DNA of 64,000 bases from Anthonomus grandis grandis (taxonomy: Eukaryota; Arthropoda; Insecta; Coleoptera; Curculionidae): NCBI RefSeq assembly GCF_022605725.1, contig NC_065547.1:17525167-17589166 (forward strand). The letters are read 5' to 3'. Within the stretch, counting starts at the first letter, position 1. Each line of letters starts with the position of its first letter. Below the pieces are notes generated by a model. That model saw nothing but the letters and a program-made list of their open reading frames with translations. It made no database searches and was not told the origin of the DNA. Below, in pieces: positions 10,292 to 21,939 of this stretch. The position numbers were made by a program, and so were the translations under genes.

Positions 10292-12349
10292 AATGGCTAA
10301 CACCCCTCGTTTTCAACCTTCGCTGTTAAAAATCATCTCTGTCAATATTAATAGTATTGGTAGAAAAAAGGCGGAAATACAAAGGTTTCTCGAAGATCAC
10401 GGCCTCGATGTTCTCCTGATTCAAGAGACGTTCTTAACGCCCCAACACCGTTTCTCCCTAGCTAATTATAATGTCATAAAAATTGACAGGCTAGATGAGA
10501 GAGGTGGTGGGACTCTAATAGCCATCAAAAAATCAGTCCACCACTTCCACTCGCCAAACCCTGACCCAACTCTCGAATCCACTTTTGTTACGGTTCAAAT
10601 GAGTAGCGGCCCTATACTGATAGGATCCGTCTACTCACGCCCCACCAGGGAAATAACCCGGGTTCAAATGGCAAACGTCTTCTCCCCTGACACCCCCATC
10701 TTGGTAGGCGGCGACTTGAACGCCAAGCACCTTGATTGGGGATGCAGGCGCCAAAATCGAAAGGGTCTCATCATACAGGAAATGGCGGAAGCCATTCCAT
10801 TCAATGTATGGCCCCCCCAAGAATCCACTCACGTCTGGACAAATGGTGCCCCAGAAATACTCAATATGTTCTTCTTCAGAAATATTCCCATGCCCACACA
10901 AGTCCGTGTATTGCATAAACTTTCGTCCGATCACTTTCCCATCTACATGGAATTAGGTCACCTCGCAAACAACCCCACCTCTACTAGTCCCAGATTCTTC
11001 ACAAACTGGGCTTCTTATAGGAATCACCTCCAATCTTGCCCACCAGTCCCCCCTTTCAACGACCTCCTCTCCCTCGAAAACGCCATATGTAGGTTGACGC
11101 ATAATATCTCTGAAGCTTTATCATCAGCTAAGAGAGAGCTCCCAAGGAATTTCAATAAAACTCATATCCCAGACGATATCAGAGAGGAAATTAGACGGCG
11201 TAACCGTCTAAGGAAACTCGCTATAAGATCTGGCGACCTGTTTGTAAAACAACAGTTTTACTGTGCGAATCGACGAGTGTAAGCACTTCTCGAAGACTTT
11301 AACTCCGAGAAGTGGGAGCAAAAACTCGGTGATATTGAAAAAAATATTGAATATCCTTCGGAGCTGTTCCGCCTCGCTAAAAATCTGGTTAAAGGGGGGA
11401 AGAAACCCCTCCCGTTCATTAACCACAACAACATCAAAATTTCCGACCCGCAACAAAAGGTTGAGGTCTTCGCTAATTCACTTGAAGGGAAATTTTCTCC
11501 TAACCCCCAAAAAAACCCTGCAATGGCTCTCAGCATCACAAATGCTGTCCAAACAGCCCTTCAAGCTCCCACCGCAGCCCCGATACCCCAGGTAACCCAA
11601 GCCGAAATCAGTGGAATAATCAAAGCCACTAAAAACAAAAAAGCACCCGGCGCGGATCGTATCAACAATCCAGCCCTAAAACATCTCGTCGACACTCAGG
11701 TTAACGATATTACCAGAATCATCAATGGTATATTTCAATTCTCATATTTCCCCACCCAGTGGAAATCCGCTGATGTCATCCTTCTCCCAAAAAAGGGAGA
11801 ATCAGCAACAAACCCCTCGAGTTACAGGCCAATAATTCTTCTCTCAGCAATGGGAAAATCGCCGAAAGAGCTATTCTCAATCAGCTCACCACGTTCTGCA
11901 GCAGACACGAAATAATCCCTGATGGTCAATTCGGTTTTAGAACCAAACACTCCACCACTCATCAAACAACTTTCCACATTCTCTCAGGAGCAAACCGTGG
12001 AGCTGTTTTTCTGGACATAAGCAAGGCCTTCGACAAAATGTAGCACGACGGTTTATTGCATAAACTAGTCGATGCCCATTTTCCCGACCGCCTTATAAAA
12101 CTTGTCCACTCCTTCTTGACCAACCGATCCTTTCGTGTTTGTGCTGACGGTTTTGTTTCCACTCCCCACCCAATAAGAGCAGGTGGTGTTTCCTAAGGTT
12201 CCCCTCTGTCCCTCCACCTATTCAACGTTTTTATGCGCGACCTACCTCCGTCCCCACACAATACTATACTCCAATACGCTGATGATACCGCAATACTCAC
12301 CACCTCTCCTAACAAACCACCAACAGTCTACCACCAACTAATAAACATG
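10292..12349 (+). pseudogene. Jockey-type ORF2: AP-endonuclease and RT N-terminal part
   Basis: Translation from the ATG at about 10292 reads through endonuclease motifs: SVNINSIGRKKAEI, LIQETFL, RGGGTLIAIKK, GSVYSRPT, VGGDLNAKHLDWGC and SSDHFPIY. The frame breaks at about 11280. Reverse-transcriptase blocks then appear: KNKKAPGADRI, FPTQWKSADVILLPKKG, SYRPIILLSAMGK (frameshift), VFLDISKAFDKM, and ILQYADDTAILTT with the catalytic YADD. A TAG at about 12041 replaces a Trp codon after DKM, and a TAA at about 12194 replaces Gln in the usual GVPQGS motif. The gene is therefore inactive. Its C-terminal part resumes after the nested fragment, at about 12915. Confidence 0.85.
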
Positions 12350-12914
12350 TTTCTTCCTATTTACAAAATATAAATGTACAGTCTTTATTTTCTGTTTCCA
12401 CAATTTCAGAAGTTTGTGATGTCATAATCAGGTTAAAAACTCATGAAGTTGTGATCTTTATGGCATATGTTTACTAAGCTTAAGAGAATTAAAGATTTAC
12501 TTATAAGACTTTTAACAAAATTATTTGATCGCTGCATATTGGAAGAAACTTTTGCACAATCATTGAAAAATTCAAGGGCCATTGCACAAGAATGAGGTTT
12601 TTAACAAAGTGAAAAATTACAGACCCTTTTCTATAATCCCCTGATTAAAAATATATTTGAAAAAATTCTCACTATTCAAATATGTTCATATTTCGAGCAT
12701 AAACCTTTTCACAAAAAGCCAATTTGGCTATAAAAAAAACAGGTCAACAGGGAATGCAATTGCAGTATTGCTTGAAGCTATCTATCAAGGTTATGATGAG
12801 AGTTTATTTGTGGAGTCCATCTTTTGTGACTAAGGCCTTCAATTGCATCTGCCATAGCATTTTGTTATCTAAGCTAGTCCATTATGGACTTTATGGACCT
12901 TATAGAGGAGTACA
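12350..12914 (+). mobile_element. Nested RT fragment of a different non-LTR element
   Basis: This stretch interrupts the host Jockey reading between YHQLIN and HIKIRIQRHLNSL. It encodes, with several frame changes, RT blocks of another non-LTR family: SLFSVSTISEVCDVI, KNYRPFSIIP, SQFGYKKNRSTGNAIAVLLE, KAFNCICHSILLSKLVHYG. Base composition is AT-rich, whereas the flanking Jockey is GC-richer, which fits an insertion or a template switch during retrotransposition. Confidence 0.7.
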
Positions 12915-13557
12915 TAAGCACATTAAAATCAGGATTCAGAGACACCTAAACTCCCTCTACTCCTGGATGAATCGCTGGAGACTGGAGGTCAATCCCAGGA
13001 AGACCCAGCTAGTATTCTTTTCAAAAAGGAAAAGAGCACCTGCTGGCCATCTGAAATGGGGAACCACTAATCTCGGCTGGTCCGTTCAGGCCCGTTATTT
13101 AGGTATAATCTTCGATCGTAAGCTGACCTGGAAAAACAAGCCAAGGCTCAAGCTGGCAAAGCCAAAGGCCAACTATCGTCTCTATACTCCCTGCTCCACC
13201 CCAGGAACAAACTATCACGCAAGACCAAGATCCGGATCTACCAAACATACATCCGCCCAATTATCACCTATGCCTCCCCCACTTGGGCAGACATCCAACC
13301 CCGCCACATGCAGAGGCTCCAAGCAGTGGAAAACAGGGCTCTCCGGATTATTTCAGGCGCACCATGGTACGTGCGCAACACTACCATCCTGCGAGATCTC
13401 CAAGGTCAACCCTTGGTAGATCACCTGACAAAGTTGAAGGACAAGTACTTGACCACTGCTCTGGAGCACCGCAACCCCCTGGTCCGGATCTCTCACTCCA
13501 CCCGAGCCCTCCCCAACGCTCCGTACCACCTCCCCGGCGACACACTACGACGGGACT
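12915..13557 (+). pseudogene. Jockey-type ORF2 C-terminal part
   Basis: The reading resumes with RHLNSLYSWMNRWRLEVN and VQARYLGIIFDRKLTWK (RT thumb). After frame changes at about 13170-13300 it reads MQRLQAVENRALRIISGAPW and VRNTTILRDL, typical of Jockey ORF2 C-termini. The stop at about 13557 is likely the native one. The following ~60 bp are C-rich, a common 3'-UTR feature of such elements. Confidence 0.8.
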
Positions 13558-13864
13558 GATCCTCTACTCCGACCATCCCCCCAGGTGAGCACACCCTCCC
13601 CCCACACCAGGTCCGCCAGCCCAGGACCCACGAGAAGCGGCAGCCAGTATTAGTATTAATATTGTGCTTTTAAGACCTATTATTAAATAGAATAAGTTAC
13701 AATTAGTTAAATAGATATAAAAATGTATACTTTAATCTAGTGAAATAAATGTGAGTTTCAAAGTAAGCAAGTTTGATCTTCAGCACAAAACACAAGTATA
13801 GAGAAGTGGTGGTTGCATACAAACTGATAGCAATTCTTCTGACAAATCAGCTGGCGTCACGAAC

Positions 13865-15882
13865 TTAACCATTTGAGGCCGGATTTATTTTTTTTTTAAC
13901 TTTTGGTGAAAATTTTTGATTTGCTCAATTAATTAAAGATTATTTAATATGTTTTTAATATTAAATCTTTTTTTTTGCATATGAGTTAGTTACAATGAGG
14001 TGTGCTCACTGTAAAGACACTAGGCAGATAAACAAAAAAAATGGCAAAAACTAATTTTTTATTGCTAGAAAAATACATTGATTATAAAAAATTTATTTTG
14101 TATGATATTGACGGAAACAGTTTTTCTTATCTGAAAGGCAGAGGGCAACATCGCACCTAAAAAAATAACAATAATTAACTATGTTTATTTATTTATCAAT
14201 GTAATATCAACAGCTACCTTGTACAATGCCATCTTGATTTGTGCGGTTCCGCCTTGGTACTACAAAAAGCGAATCCGTTCTTTTTTGATACAATATGAAT
14301 GGATTTACTAAGGATAAATCTATGAAATAGAAAAACATTCTATGCCACCACTTTTTCGACTTTCGGTCAACCTCATAAATAGTTTTTAGCATGTCCGTCT
14401 TATCCACGTATCCCATATGCGTATTATATTTCTTTACTAGTTCAGGACAAGTAACATCTTCGGCGGAACCATCTTTTTTTTGCGGGAAACCCATTGATTT
14501 TTGCATGGATCCAGATAATTAATTAAAAAATGAACTGGCCTATTATCCATCCATTTCAAAAATGTCAAGCCATCAACTCTCCAATCGAATTCACCCCTTG
14601 TGAACTACTTGTCATCTAGTGGATCTGTTGGTAGATTCTTTCGATCTTTTCTGACGGTACCGCAAGCGTAAATCAACTCAGTTTGCAGTTGTTTTTGCAG
14701 CTCGACCGAATTAAAATAATTGTCAAAATATATTTCGTACCCTTTTCCAACTAAGTCTCTCGTAAGGTCTCTAACAACTCTACCACCAAGAGACTTTTCG
14801 GTAATTTGACCTATTTTACCAGTGTAAATCTGAAATTGACATACGTATCCTGAATTTTCGGAACGAATCCAAACTTTATAGCCACGTTTTACTGGTTTCT
14901 TTGGCATATACTGTTTTAGGGAGCTTCGTCCTTTGAATCGGATCATCGACTCATCAATAGCTTGATGTTGACTTGGTTTCAAAGCATTTTTATATGTATC
15001 AGATAATACATCTAACAAAGGCCGTAATTTGTAAAGCTTATCAAAGTTTTGGTGATCATGGCCAGGCTATACAGAGTTGTCGTTTAGGTGCAGGTTGGCT
15101 AATATCCATGAAAACCTGTCTCTTGACATTATTGAACTTATGAATGGATCTCTCATTTCCAATCGTGAGGACCAGTAATCCTTGTAGCAGGGTAGCTTTT
15201 TTATGCCCATTATCAAATTTATTGCAATAAAACCCTTTGTTTCCTTTATATTAGTAGGCGTAAATGCATGAAGGCGTCTATATCGGTGGGAATGTTTATT
15301 CTCTGTCCTATTTCTTCTCCAAATTCTTTAAAATTTCGAACACAGTGTGAGTTGGAGTTCTTCCAAATAATCATACAGGTCATTGGAGTTGAGATTTATA
15401 AGCTTGTTATGAAATTTATCCGTAAATAAAAATAAAATCCTATAAAAAAACCGTTAAAAAAATACTCATGAAATTTTGAGAAAATTATTTGCCTAAGAGA
15501 CTGGTGTCACCGCCCTGAGCACACCATATATTTTCTATAAAACTAATACCTTTTGCTCAAAATTGCATTCTAGCGATAACATAAATATCATCCTAGATAT
15601 TTTATTTCTAATATAAAAGCAAATCTTACCACGCATGGTCCCAAAAACTGCTCTAACAACCAAAAAACAGGGAAACTTGTTACCACAACAATACCACGTG
15701 CGAACATTAATATGCAAACTGTCCAAATAATACTCGACTCTTATTGGCGCTTAAATTTAGAGGAGAGACGCGCTTCCGCATACGTCATCAATGATATCTT
15801 CGCTGTAAGCACACCAGGACCGTCAGTAAAAATTAATTTGTAAGTGTCCTCACCGCAGGCACACTAGCACACAAAGGGTATA
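13865..15882. mobile_element. piggyBac-like element, degraded
   Basis: It carries a minus-strand piggyBac transposase remnant. The left edge has TTAA (13865-13868) followed by CCATTTGAGGCC. The right edge reads, inward on the minus strand, CCCTTTGTGTGC after a degraded TATAAA. Both resemble piggyBac ends, which begin CC(C/T)TTTG next to TTAA. Subterminal inverted pieces with GTGTGCTCA at about 14000 and GAGCACAC at about 15520 support the boundaries. The edge assignment is tentative. Confidence 0.6.
14207..15420 (-). pseudogene. piggyBac transposase pseudogene
   Basis: Read on the minus strand, the N-terminal part (from about 15420) shows KETKGFIAINLIMGIKKLP, YWSSRLEMRDPFISSIMSRD and RFSWILANLHLND in broken frames. 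The middle block is clean from 15018 to 14605 (HQAIDESMIRFKGRSSLKQY, KPVKRGYKVWIR, GYEIYFDNYFNS). A TAG interrupts it after PLDDK. The frame continues as EFDWRVDGLTFLKW before a small deletion, and the last block is CPELVKKYNTHMGYVDKTDM. Acidic residues in the IDESMIRFKGR, YFDNYF and GYVDKTDM contexts match the DDE/D family. Inactive through stops, frameshifts and loss at about 14507-14604. Confidence 0.85.
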
Positions 15883-15884
15883 AA

Positions 15885-18175
15885 TATGCCGCCCAAGTAA
15901 CAATTTGCAGTCACCTAGTTGAGATTACACTTATTTTCGCTAGTTGCAACGTTGTTTGCAGTGCAAAATTTAGTTGGTTTTGCAACGACGTTTATTTTCG
16001 ACCAAACTTCGAGGTATTGCACCTGTATCACAACTTTTGTAAAACTCTGCTGTTTTTACAACGTATTTTTTTACAAGATGGTAGCAGTAATAATTTAAAC
16101 TTAAAACAACGACGTGCAGACGTGTAAAATTTTTCGAATCAAAAACCCAGTAAGAACAACGTTACCTCATCGTTAGCGAATGGGCATTACATTGCCTGAT
16201 CGTCTATATTAAGCATTTTTCGCTGAAGAGGGAGCTTTTGACATGTTAAGAGTTTTAGGAAGAAGATGAAAAACAAAGGTAGAGAAAATAAGAGGAAGAA
16301 AAAATATTCAATTCAACATAACCTACTTAATTTATATCTATATATTTGTGTTCTGTGATTGTTGATATGGATTATGTAGAATCAATGGAAGTGGCGGAAG
16401 ATAGCAGTGAAAAGATTTGTATTAAATTTTACATATTTAAAGTTTAAAATACTGGGTTTACTTTTTGTAAATGGTTTTCTTCATGGTTCCTATATCCTAC
16501 TTTATAGCTTTTTTAATAGATTTTTTTTATTGGCAACACGGAACATGTTCAGAGTGACCAACATTAAAAGGACACATGCACTATAAAAATAGTGGTCATT
16601 TTTGGCTGTGGGGGCCATATGCATTAGCAGTGCAGGTATATTTATTAAGTTCGTTTAAAAATTGTAGAAAGGCGTGGCCAAATTAAGGCGGGAAGTCAAA
16701 TTTAATTCAATCTGATAATCTTATTATTTAATCTAATATCTAAAGCAAACGCGTAATCAAAAAGCTTACTGGTAGAAAAAATTGGGTCTTTTTGACTAGG
16801 TGTTAGCTTTATTTTACGTATCTAAATGAGTTAATTTACTGGAATAATCAATTCTCAATAGTGTACTACATATCACCAATTACAAAATGGAAATAAAACA
16901 ATGTTTTTCTTTGAAATATTTATTATTCAAATTCCAAGAAAAAAATTACTTAAAATGACAAACATAATATACAATAATTTATTACAATAGATATTATATA
17001 TATAAATTATAATTAATCTAAAAATGTTTAAAAATATTTTGTTAGCTCTGAACTACTCTAATCCAAACAGATTTGAAAAGCTTCTGGAGATTTTTGTCCT
17101 AGTTTTTATCATACATCTAAAGACATTACCATTAAAATAATAATATCCCTATCTTACAAACACAAACAATATCACAGTTCAATAGAGGATGAATTATCCT
17201 TGTTTAATATATACTTGTTTCTGTTTCCTAAAGATAAATTTAAAAAAAACTAATTAAAAATTCCATAACAGAGTATTACCTATCTAAAGAAACAATATAT
17301 CAATCTACAAAACAAAACAAACTCTTGAAATGAAAATGGAAACAACTTGTATAGTATAATATAATATATCACTTACATAGTATAAATTTGTTGGTCTTTT
17401 TACTATAATACAACAACATATCTCGGAACTATAATATAAAGAAAACTTAATTGAAAGATGATTGATGTCTACATAAAATAGAAAAAAATTCTTAAAAAAA
17501 TACAAGTTATAACAAAAACATTCATTTGAATCCATTCTGGATGCTCAGCTCTCTTAGACTCTATACCTCTGTCTCATCTCAGTGAACATATTCATTGTTC
17601 AGTGGTATGATACAAGCATTGAATAAAATAAAAAAATAGGCAGTGCAAAACTTGTAATATGAAATGTATAAATAAATTCCTTAAATAATTCATGTGAAAA
17701 ATAATGACAAAACAAATGTTTAATTAAATATGTATTGTAGTGTAAGGCCAGCAGTATCAGTAATATTAGTGTAATATTAAAATTTGTTGGAGAGAACTGA
17801 TCAGAACAAATTCTACAGCTTAAATTCTTCATAAAGTTTACATTGCATATCTCTCTTCTCTCTTGAAATTAAAAAAATATTTTATTTCTATGTTCATCAG
17901 AACCATTTGAAATATACATACTCTTACATAAACGATATTTACAGCCTTTAATCAATTTTTTAGTTATGGAAAAGACAATGAGAGTAGAACTTGTAATATG
18001 TATTTATAATAAACTAGATGAAAATTAAATATTTGTAAGATAAACTTCTTGATTGAAACTAACTGAATTTGAAAGGCTAAAAATTAACAATACAAAAAAA
18101 TAATAGTATAATAAATAAAATCACATTTTCTTACCAGAAACCTGGAATAACTGCAAAACAATTAAAATATTGGTA
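15885..18175. other. AT-rich non-coding interval
   Basis: About 2.3 kb without a supported gene. A run of short CAACG-containing words lies at 15935-16170. From 16900 to 18170 the sequence is very AT-rich with only short chance frames. No terminal repeats were recognised. Confidence 0.4.
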
Positions 18176-20600
18176 TCAGTTTACAAAACGTTTTTTTCTT
18201 TCTTCATCCCCGATTTTCTTTATTTCTTGTTTGTTTAAGTCTGTAACTGTATTCTTCCTTCTGGCGCTTATTCTTGATCGTTCTTTTATGAGTTTTACGA
18301 TCGGTATTAGCTTTGCTAGTAGAGTGGCTGCATCGGCGGACACAGCGTGGTAAGCACTAATGCAGTGCAACCCTTTGTTGACACGATGCGAGTCTAGATG
18401 CATTTCTCGCGGTGTGGACTCCGTTGTACCATATTGGTGCACCATATAGGATTACTGACTGAAAAGCTGAAGCAAGGATTCTTCTTTTTCCACTTGAGGC
18501 TCCTACTATATTGGGTACTATCGCTCCGAAAGCTTTAAAGACATTGTTAGTCTTTTTAATTACTTCCTCGATATGTGGTAAGTACGACATATTATATATT
18601 GATCGTTCTTTTATGAGTTTTACGATCGGTATTAGCTTTGCTAGTAGAGTGGCTGCATCGGCGGACACAGCGTGGTAAGCACTAATGCAGTGCAACCCTT
18701 TGTTGACACGATGCGAGTCTAGATGCATTTCTCGCGGTGTGGACTCCTTTGTACCATATTGGTGCACCATATAGGATTACTGACTGAAAAGCTGAAGCAA
18801 GGATTCTTCTTTTTCCACTTGAGGCTCCTACTATATTGGGTACTATCGCTCCGAAAGCTTTAAAGACATTGTTAGTCTTTTTAATTACTTCCTCGATATG
18901 TGGTAAGTACGACATATTATAGTTTAGGGTAACCCAAGTATTTTAGAGTCTTTATAAGTCTTATAACAGTCGAGCCAAGTTTAAAGGTTGTTTCTCTTCT
19001 GTTTTTATAACTCCAGCCAAATGCAGAAGAGGTGTTTTTTTCTGGCGCTTTCTCAAGCTTGTGTTGGTCCATCCAGCATTTAGTTGCATATAATGCTATG
19101 TTTCCTTTGCCTATTAGTTTTTGGGTTGTACGTGCCTTAATAATAATTACCAGGTCGTCAGCATAGCAAATTGATTCGGTTGGCATTTCGGTTGGCATTT
19201 TTAACGACATTACTTCATCGTATAAAATGTTCCGGAGGGTTGGTCCTACTGCAAAACCTTGTGGAACACCCGCTTCAACATTCATAGATGTTTCCTTGTC
19301 CAGCCTGACCATTCTATTTGTAAAGAAGGAGATGATCATTTGGATTAAGTACTTAGCTAGATTCCTTTGTATTGTAGCTTCTTTATTATAAATCCCCAGT
19401 TTGGTGAGTTGAATGTATTTGTAACATCTATGCATATCGTCGCAACGATATGACCTCCACTTCTTTGCACAGGATCTACTATATTTTGTATGGCGTCCAC
19501 TGTTGATCTTTTCGGAAAACGTATTGGTTTTGGTTTAGGCCCTCAGTTCTTTCTAGATCATCGAGGAGTTTCGTTGTCAGGATCAGTTCTAAAACTTTTC
19601 CTAGTACTTACGTCAAGTAGAAGAATTGGTCTATATTTTGTTGTTTTTTCTTCCTGTTTAGCAGGTTTCTCTAGTAGTATCAGCTTTGATCCCGTCCATT
19701 TCGAAGGAAATTGACATTTTTGGAAGTACTCCGGGTATAAACTTCTAAAGAATTCTGGCTGGGTAAGTATCATTTGTTTAGCGTCCGCAGGTAGTATTTC
19801 GTCGAGTCCCGGGACTTTATTGGGTTTAATCCGTGCAACTGCACTCTTAAGTTCATTAGAAGAAACTGGTGGACCTTGATCATTTGCTTCCATCCTTGGT
19901 AGGGCGCTTTTAAGTGAAGTGACGAAGAGTTCCTGAAAGATTTGTATTTTTTCTTCCTTTTTTAGCGATAGTTTTGAGCCGGTAAAGCGCAGCTGGGATC
20001 TAACTCTCTGGTAGGCTTGTCCTGGTCCAGTTCTTTACACAGATTTCTCTATTTTTCTTTTCCTTATTTTTTCATTTAGAGCTTTTCTGGATGCTTTGTA
20101 TGTAAGTAGTAGTTGTTCCCTTTAGTTTTGGTTTACGGTTTCTCTCTGTAGTCCTCTTTTTTTCTTTTTCTGGTCTAATTATATCTTCTTCAACATTATC
20201 GTTCCACCAATATGGCATCTTAAAGTCTGCTGAGGTTTAACCGGGATGTTCGGTAAGTATTTTCTATTTTTAAAATTTTTTATTCTATATTTTGTGGATT
20301 TTCAATGTCAATGAGGAGAGTAAGTTTTCTTTGAAAGTTTTCTAGTTTTTTCATAGTGTTATGTTTTTTTCTGTTATAGAGCTAGCTCATGCAAAAGTAC
20401 TCCCGTTCGATCTGTTGCAGTTCCTCCCTATGCACTACTTTTTGGCATTGAAATCCCCGTAAATTACTAGCGGCTTTTTGTTGTTCGAAACTGTTTATTG
20501 AGCGTGGATAAGTAGTTCATTCAAGGCAACCTCGAATTTTTGTATCTGGGTGTAACAGTCAGCTCCACTCTATTTATATACCTAGAAAATTCTTAAAAGT
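18176..20600 (-). mobile_element. R1-type non-LTR retrotransposon relic
   Basis: Read on the minus strand, fragments appear in ORF2 order. VIYGDFNAK of the AP-endonuclease is at about 20480. A basic linker with MPYWWND is at about 20220. The RT domain starts at about 19890 (IKPNKVPGLDEILP, KWTGSKLILLEKP, KYRPILLLDV) and continues at 19435-18917 (EAGVPQGFAVGP and the catalytic CYADDLVIII). The thumb and C-terminal region (PHIEEVIKKTNNVFKAFGAI, FQSVILYGAPIW) follow. Several frameshifts and stops occur, and the 5' end and 3' UTR were not defined. The C-terminal segment is duplicated in tandem. Confidence 0.8.
18276..18921. repeat. 325-bp direct tandem duplication
   Basis: 18276-18596 and 18601-18921 are nearly identical; I see a single substitution (near 18422 versus 18747). 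The unit covers the thumb and C-terminal coding region of the R1-type relic, including the PHIEEVIKK and YHAVSADAATLLAKLIPI codons. The event is therefore much younger than the element's decay, or it is an assembly duplication. Confidence 0.9.
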
Positions 20601-21155
20601 TTCAAAAGAAGCGTGGCAACCGCGCTTTTTTACTAAGTATTTAGAATCATTTAGCCATGTAATCGTAATTACACCTTTATAATAAGAAGAAAAGAGATAG
20701 ATAGAAGCAAAACGAACGGCTTACAAAATTTTGCCGATTTTATTGGAACTTTTTATTTTCTGCATTTTTCTACAGTATTTGAGAAAGTAATACCTAACAT
20801 TTTAGGAAAGACGGAGGAAATATGTCGTCATTTAGTGAATTAATGCCCAAAAATTTGATTTTAAGCCACCCAACAGTGCTTTAAATGCCGTAAGTTCCAT
20901 CCATTTAAAAAAAACCCGACTTTCATTTACAAAAAAAGGACAAATTCGTGTTTCCGCCAGCTCATCTATAAACTTTATAATCAAAGTTCCTAAACCAGAA
21001 ATATCTCGTTTATTGGTGAAAAAGCTGAAAACTGCAAAAGCAAAGCGAAAAGCTGAAGCCACCAAACTCGATGTAAAAGAAATCCGCCGTCAATTGCCTC
21101 TCTATAATCGGCATTTATATCAATTATCGTTACATGTTCAAATTATGTGTAGAAT

Positions 21156-21597
21156 AATTATTCGATTAAACACACTTACCTGTGAAGTTCGATCGTAATT
21201 ATATGAGGCGGTTCGTTCGAAGAGATCACTAAATTAGAGAACTATGTATTACGGATTTCGTACGCCAGAAAGAGGCCAGAAGTTTTTAAAGATTAACCAA
21301 AATATTTCTGGTAGTGTCTATCTAGATTCTGTCACTTGTGAACTTCATATCTTTAAATTTCTACCCTCGTATAACGGCGTCGGTTGAATACGAGGAGTAC
21401 TCTAAAAGATGTATTTTTTATTATGGGGTTTAAAAGTATTAATAGTATAGTAATTAGTATCTATATTCTTCATTACGATGTAATACTCCCTTTACTCAGA
21501 ATCCTATTAGGGTAGGGGTGGGGAGTGATCCTTCGAACGAAGCGCCTCATATAATTACGATCGAACTTCACAGGTAAGTTCGTTTGATCGAATAATT
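21156..21597. repeat. 67-bp inverted repeat pair, possible DIRS terminal structure
   Basis: 21156-21222 and 21531-21597 are inverted copies with about four differences, separated by 308 bp. The core reads ACCTGTGAAGTTCGATCG. The pair lies immediately 3' (minus strand) of a DIRS-like tyrosine recombinase. DIRS elements normally end there with an internal complementary region and an inverted terminal repeat. The link is inferred from position; the interval 20600-21155 holds nothing else I recognise. Confidence 0.55.
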
Positions 21598-21939
21598 GTA
21601 TTTCGGCGCTTCATTTTCGAGATCATTAAATTATATAAAAAAAAGAGAACTATGTGGCAGTTTAAAGAATTACATAAAAAATGCAACTTAAGAAAATGTT
21701 ACGTTCTTGACTTTATTAAAGCAACCCAAACATAAGTAGAAACTTAAAATCAAAAGTTAGTATTCTAACATTGATATTACCTATTCTCGCTAAGAAGAGG
21801 TAAATCCAGAAAGATTAGGATGGTCTACATCCAAATTAAAAATCATGAATCTCAAACACCTTTGTTTAAAAAGGATTATGAATCTAAAATTGAAAGAGCA
21901 AAATCCCGGGACGATGTTGCTTCTAAAGGACACTGGTAG

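Larger units (their letters stand above)
10191..13700 (+). mobile_element. Jockey-type non-LTR retrotransposon, 5'-truncated and nested
   Basis: The element contains an AP-endonuclease ORF2 N-terminus, reverse-transcriptase blocks, a C-terminal region ending about 13557, and a GC-rich 3' tail. There is no ORF1 (gag). The reverse transcriptase is interrupted at about 12350 by ~560 bp of another non-LTR element. An exact 3' end and poly(A) tract were not identified; the tail may run to about 13760. Confidence 0.8.

Noticed and set aside
10635..10956. Antisense and alternate frames over the Jockey endonuclease
   Set aside because: Shadow frames of the real endonuclease reading, with no motifs of their own.
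21013..21198. Basic 61-codon frame (MVKKLKTAKAKRKAEATKLD)
   Set aside because: Short. Its end runs into the 67-bp inverted repeat. No family recognised; the basic composition alone is not evidence for a protein.
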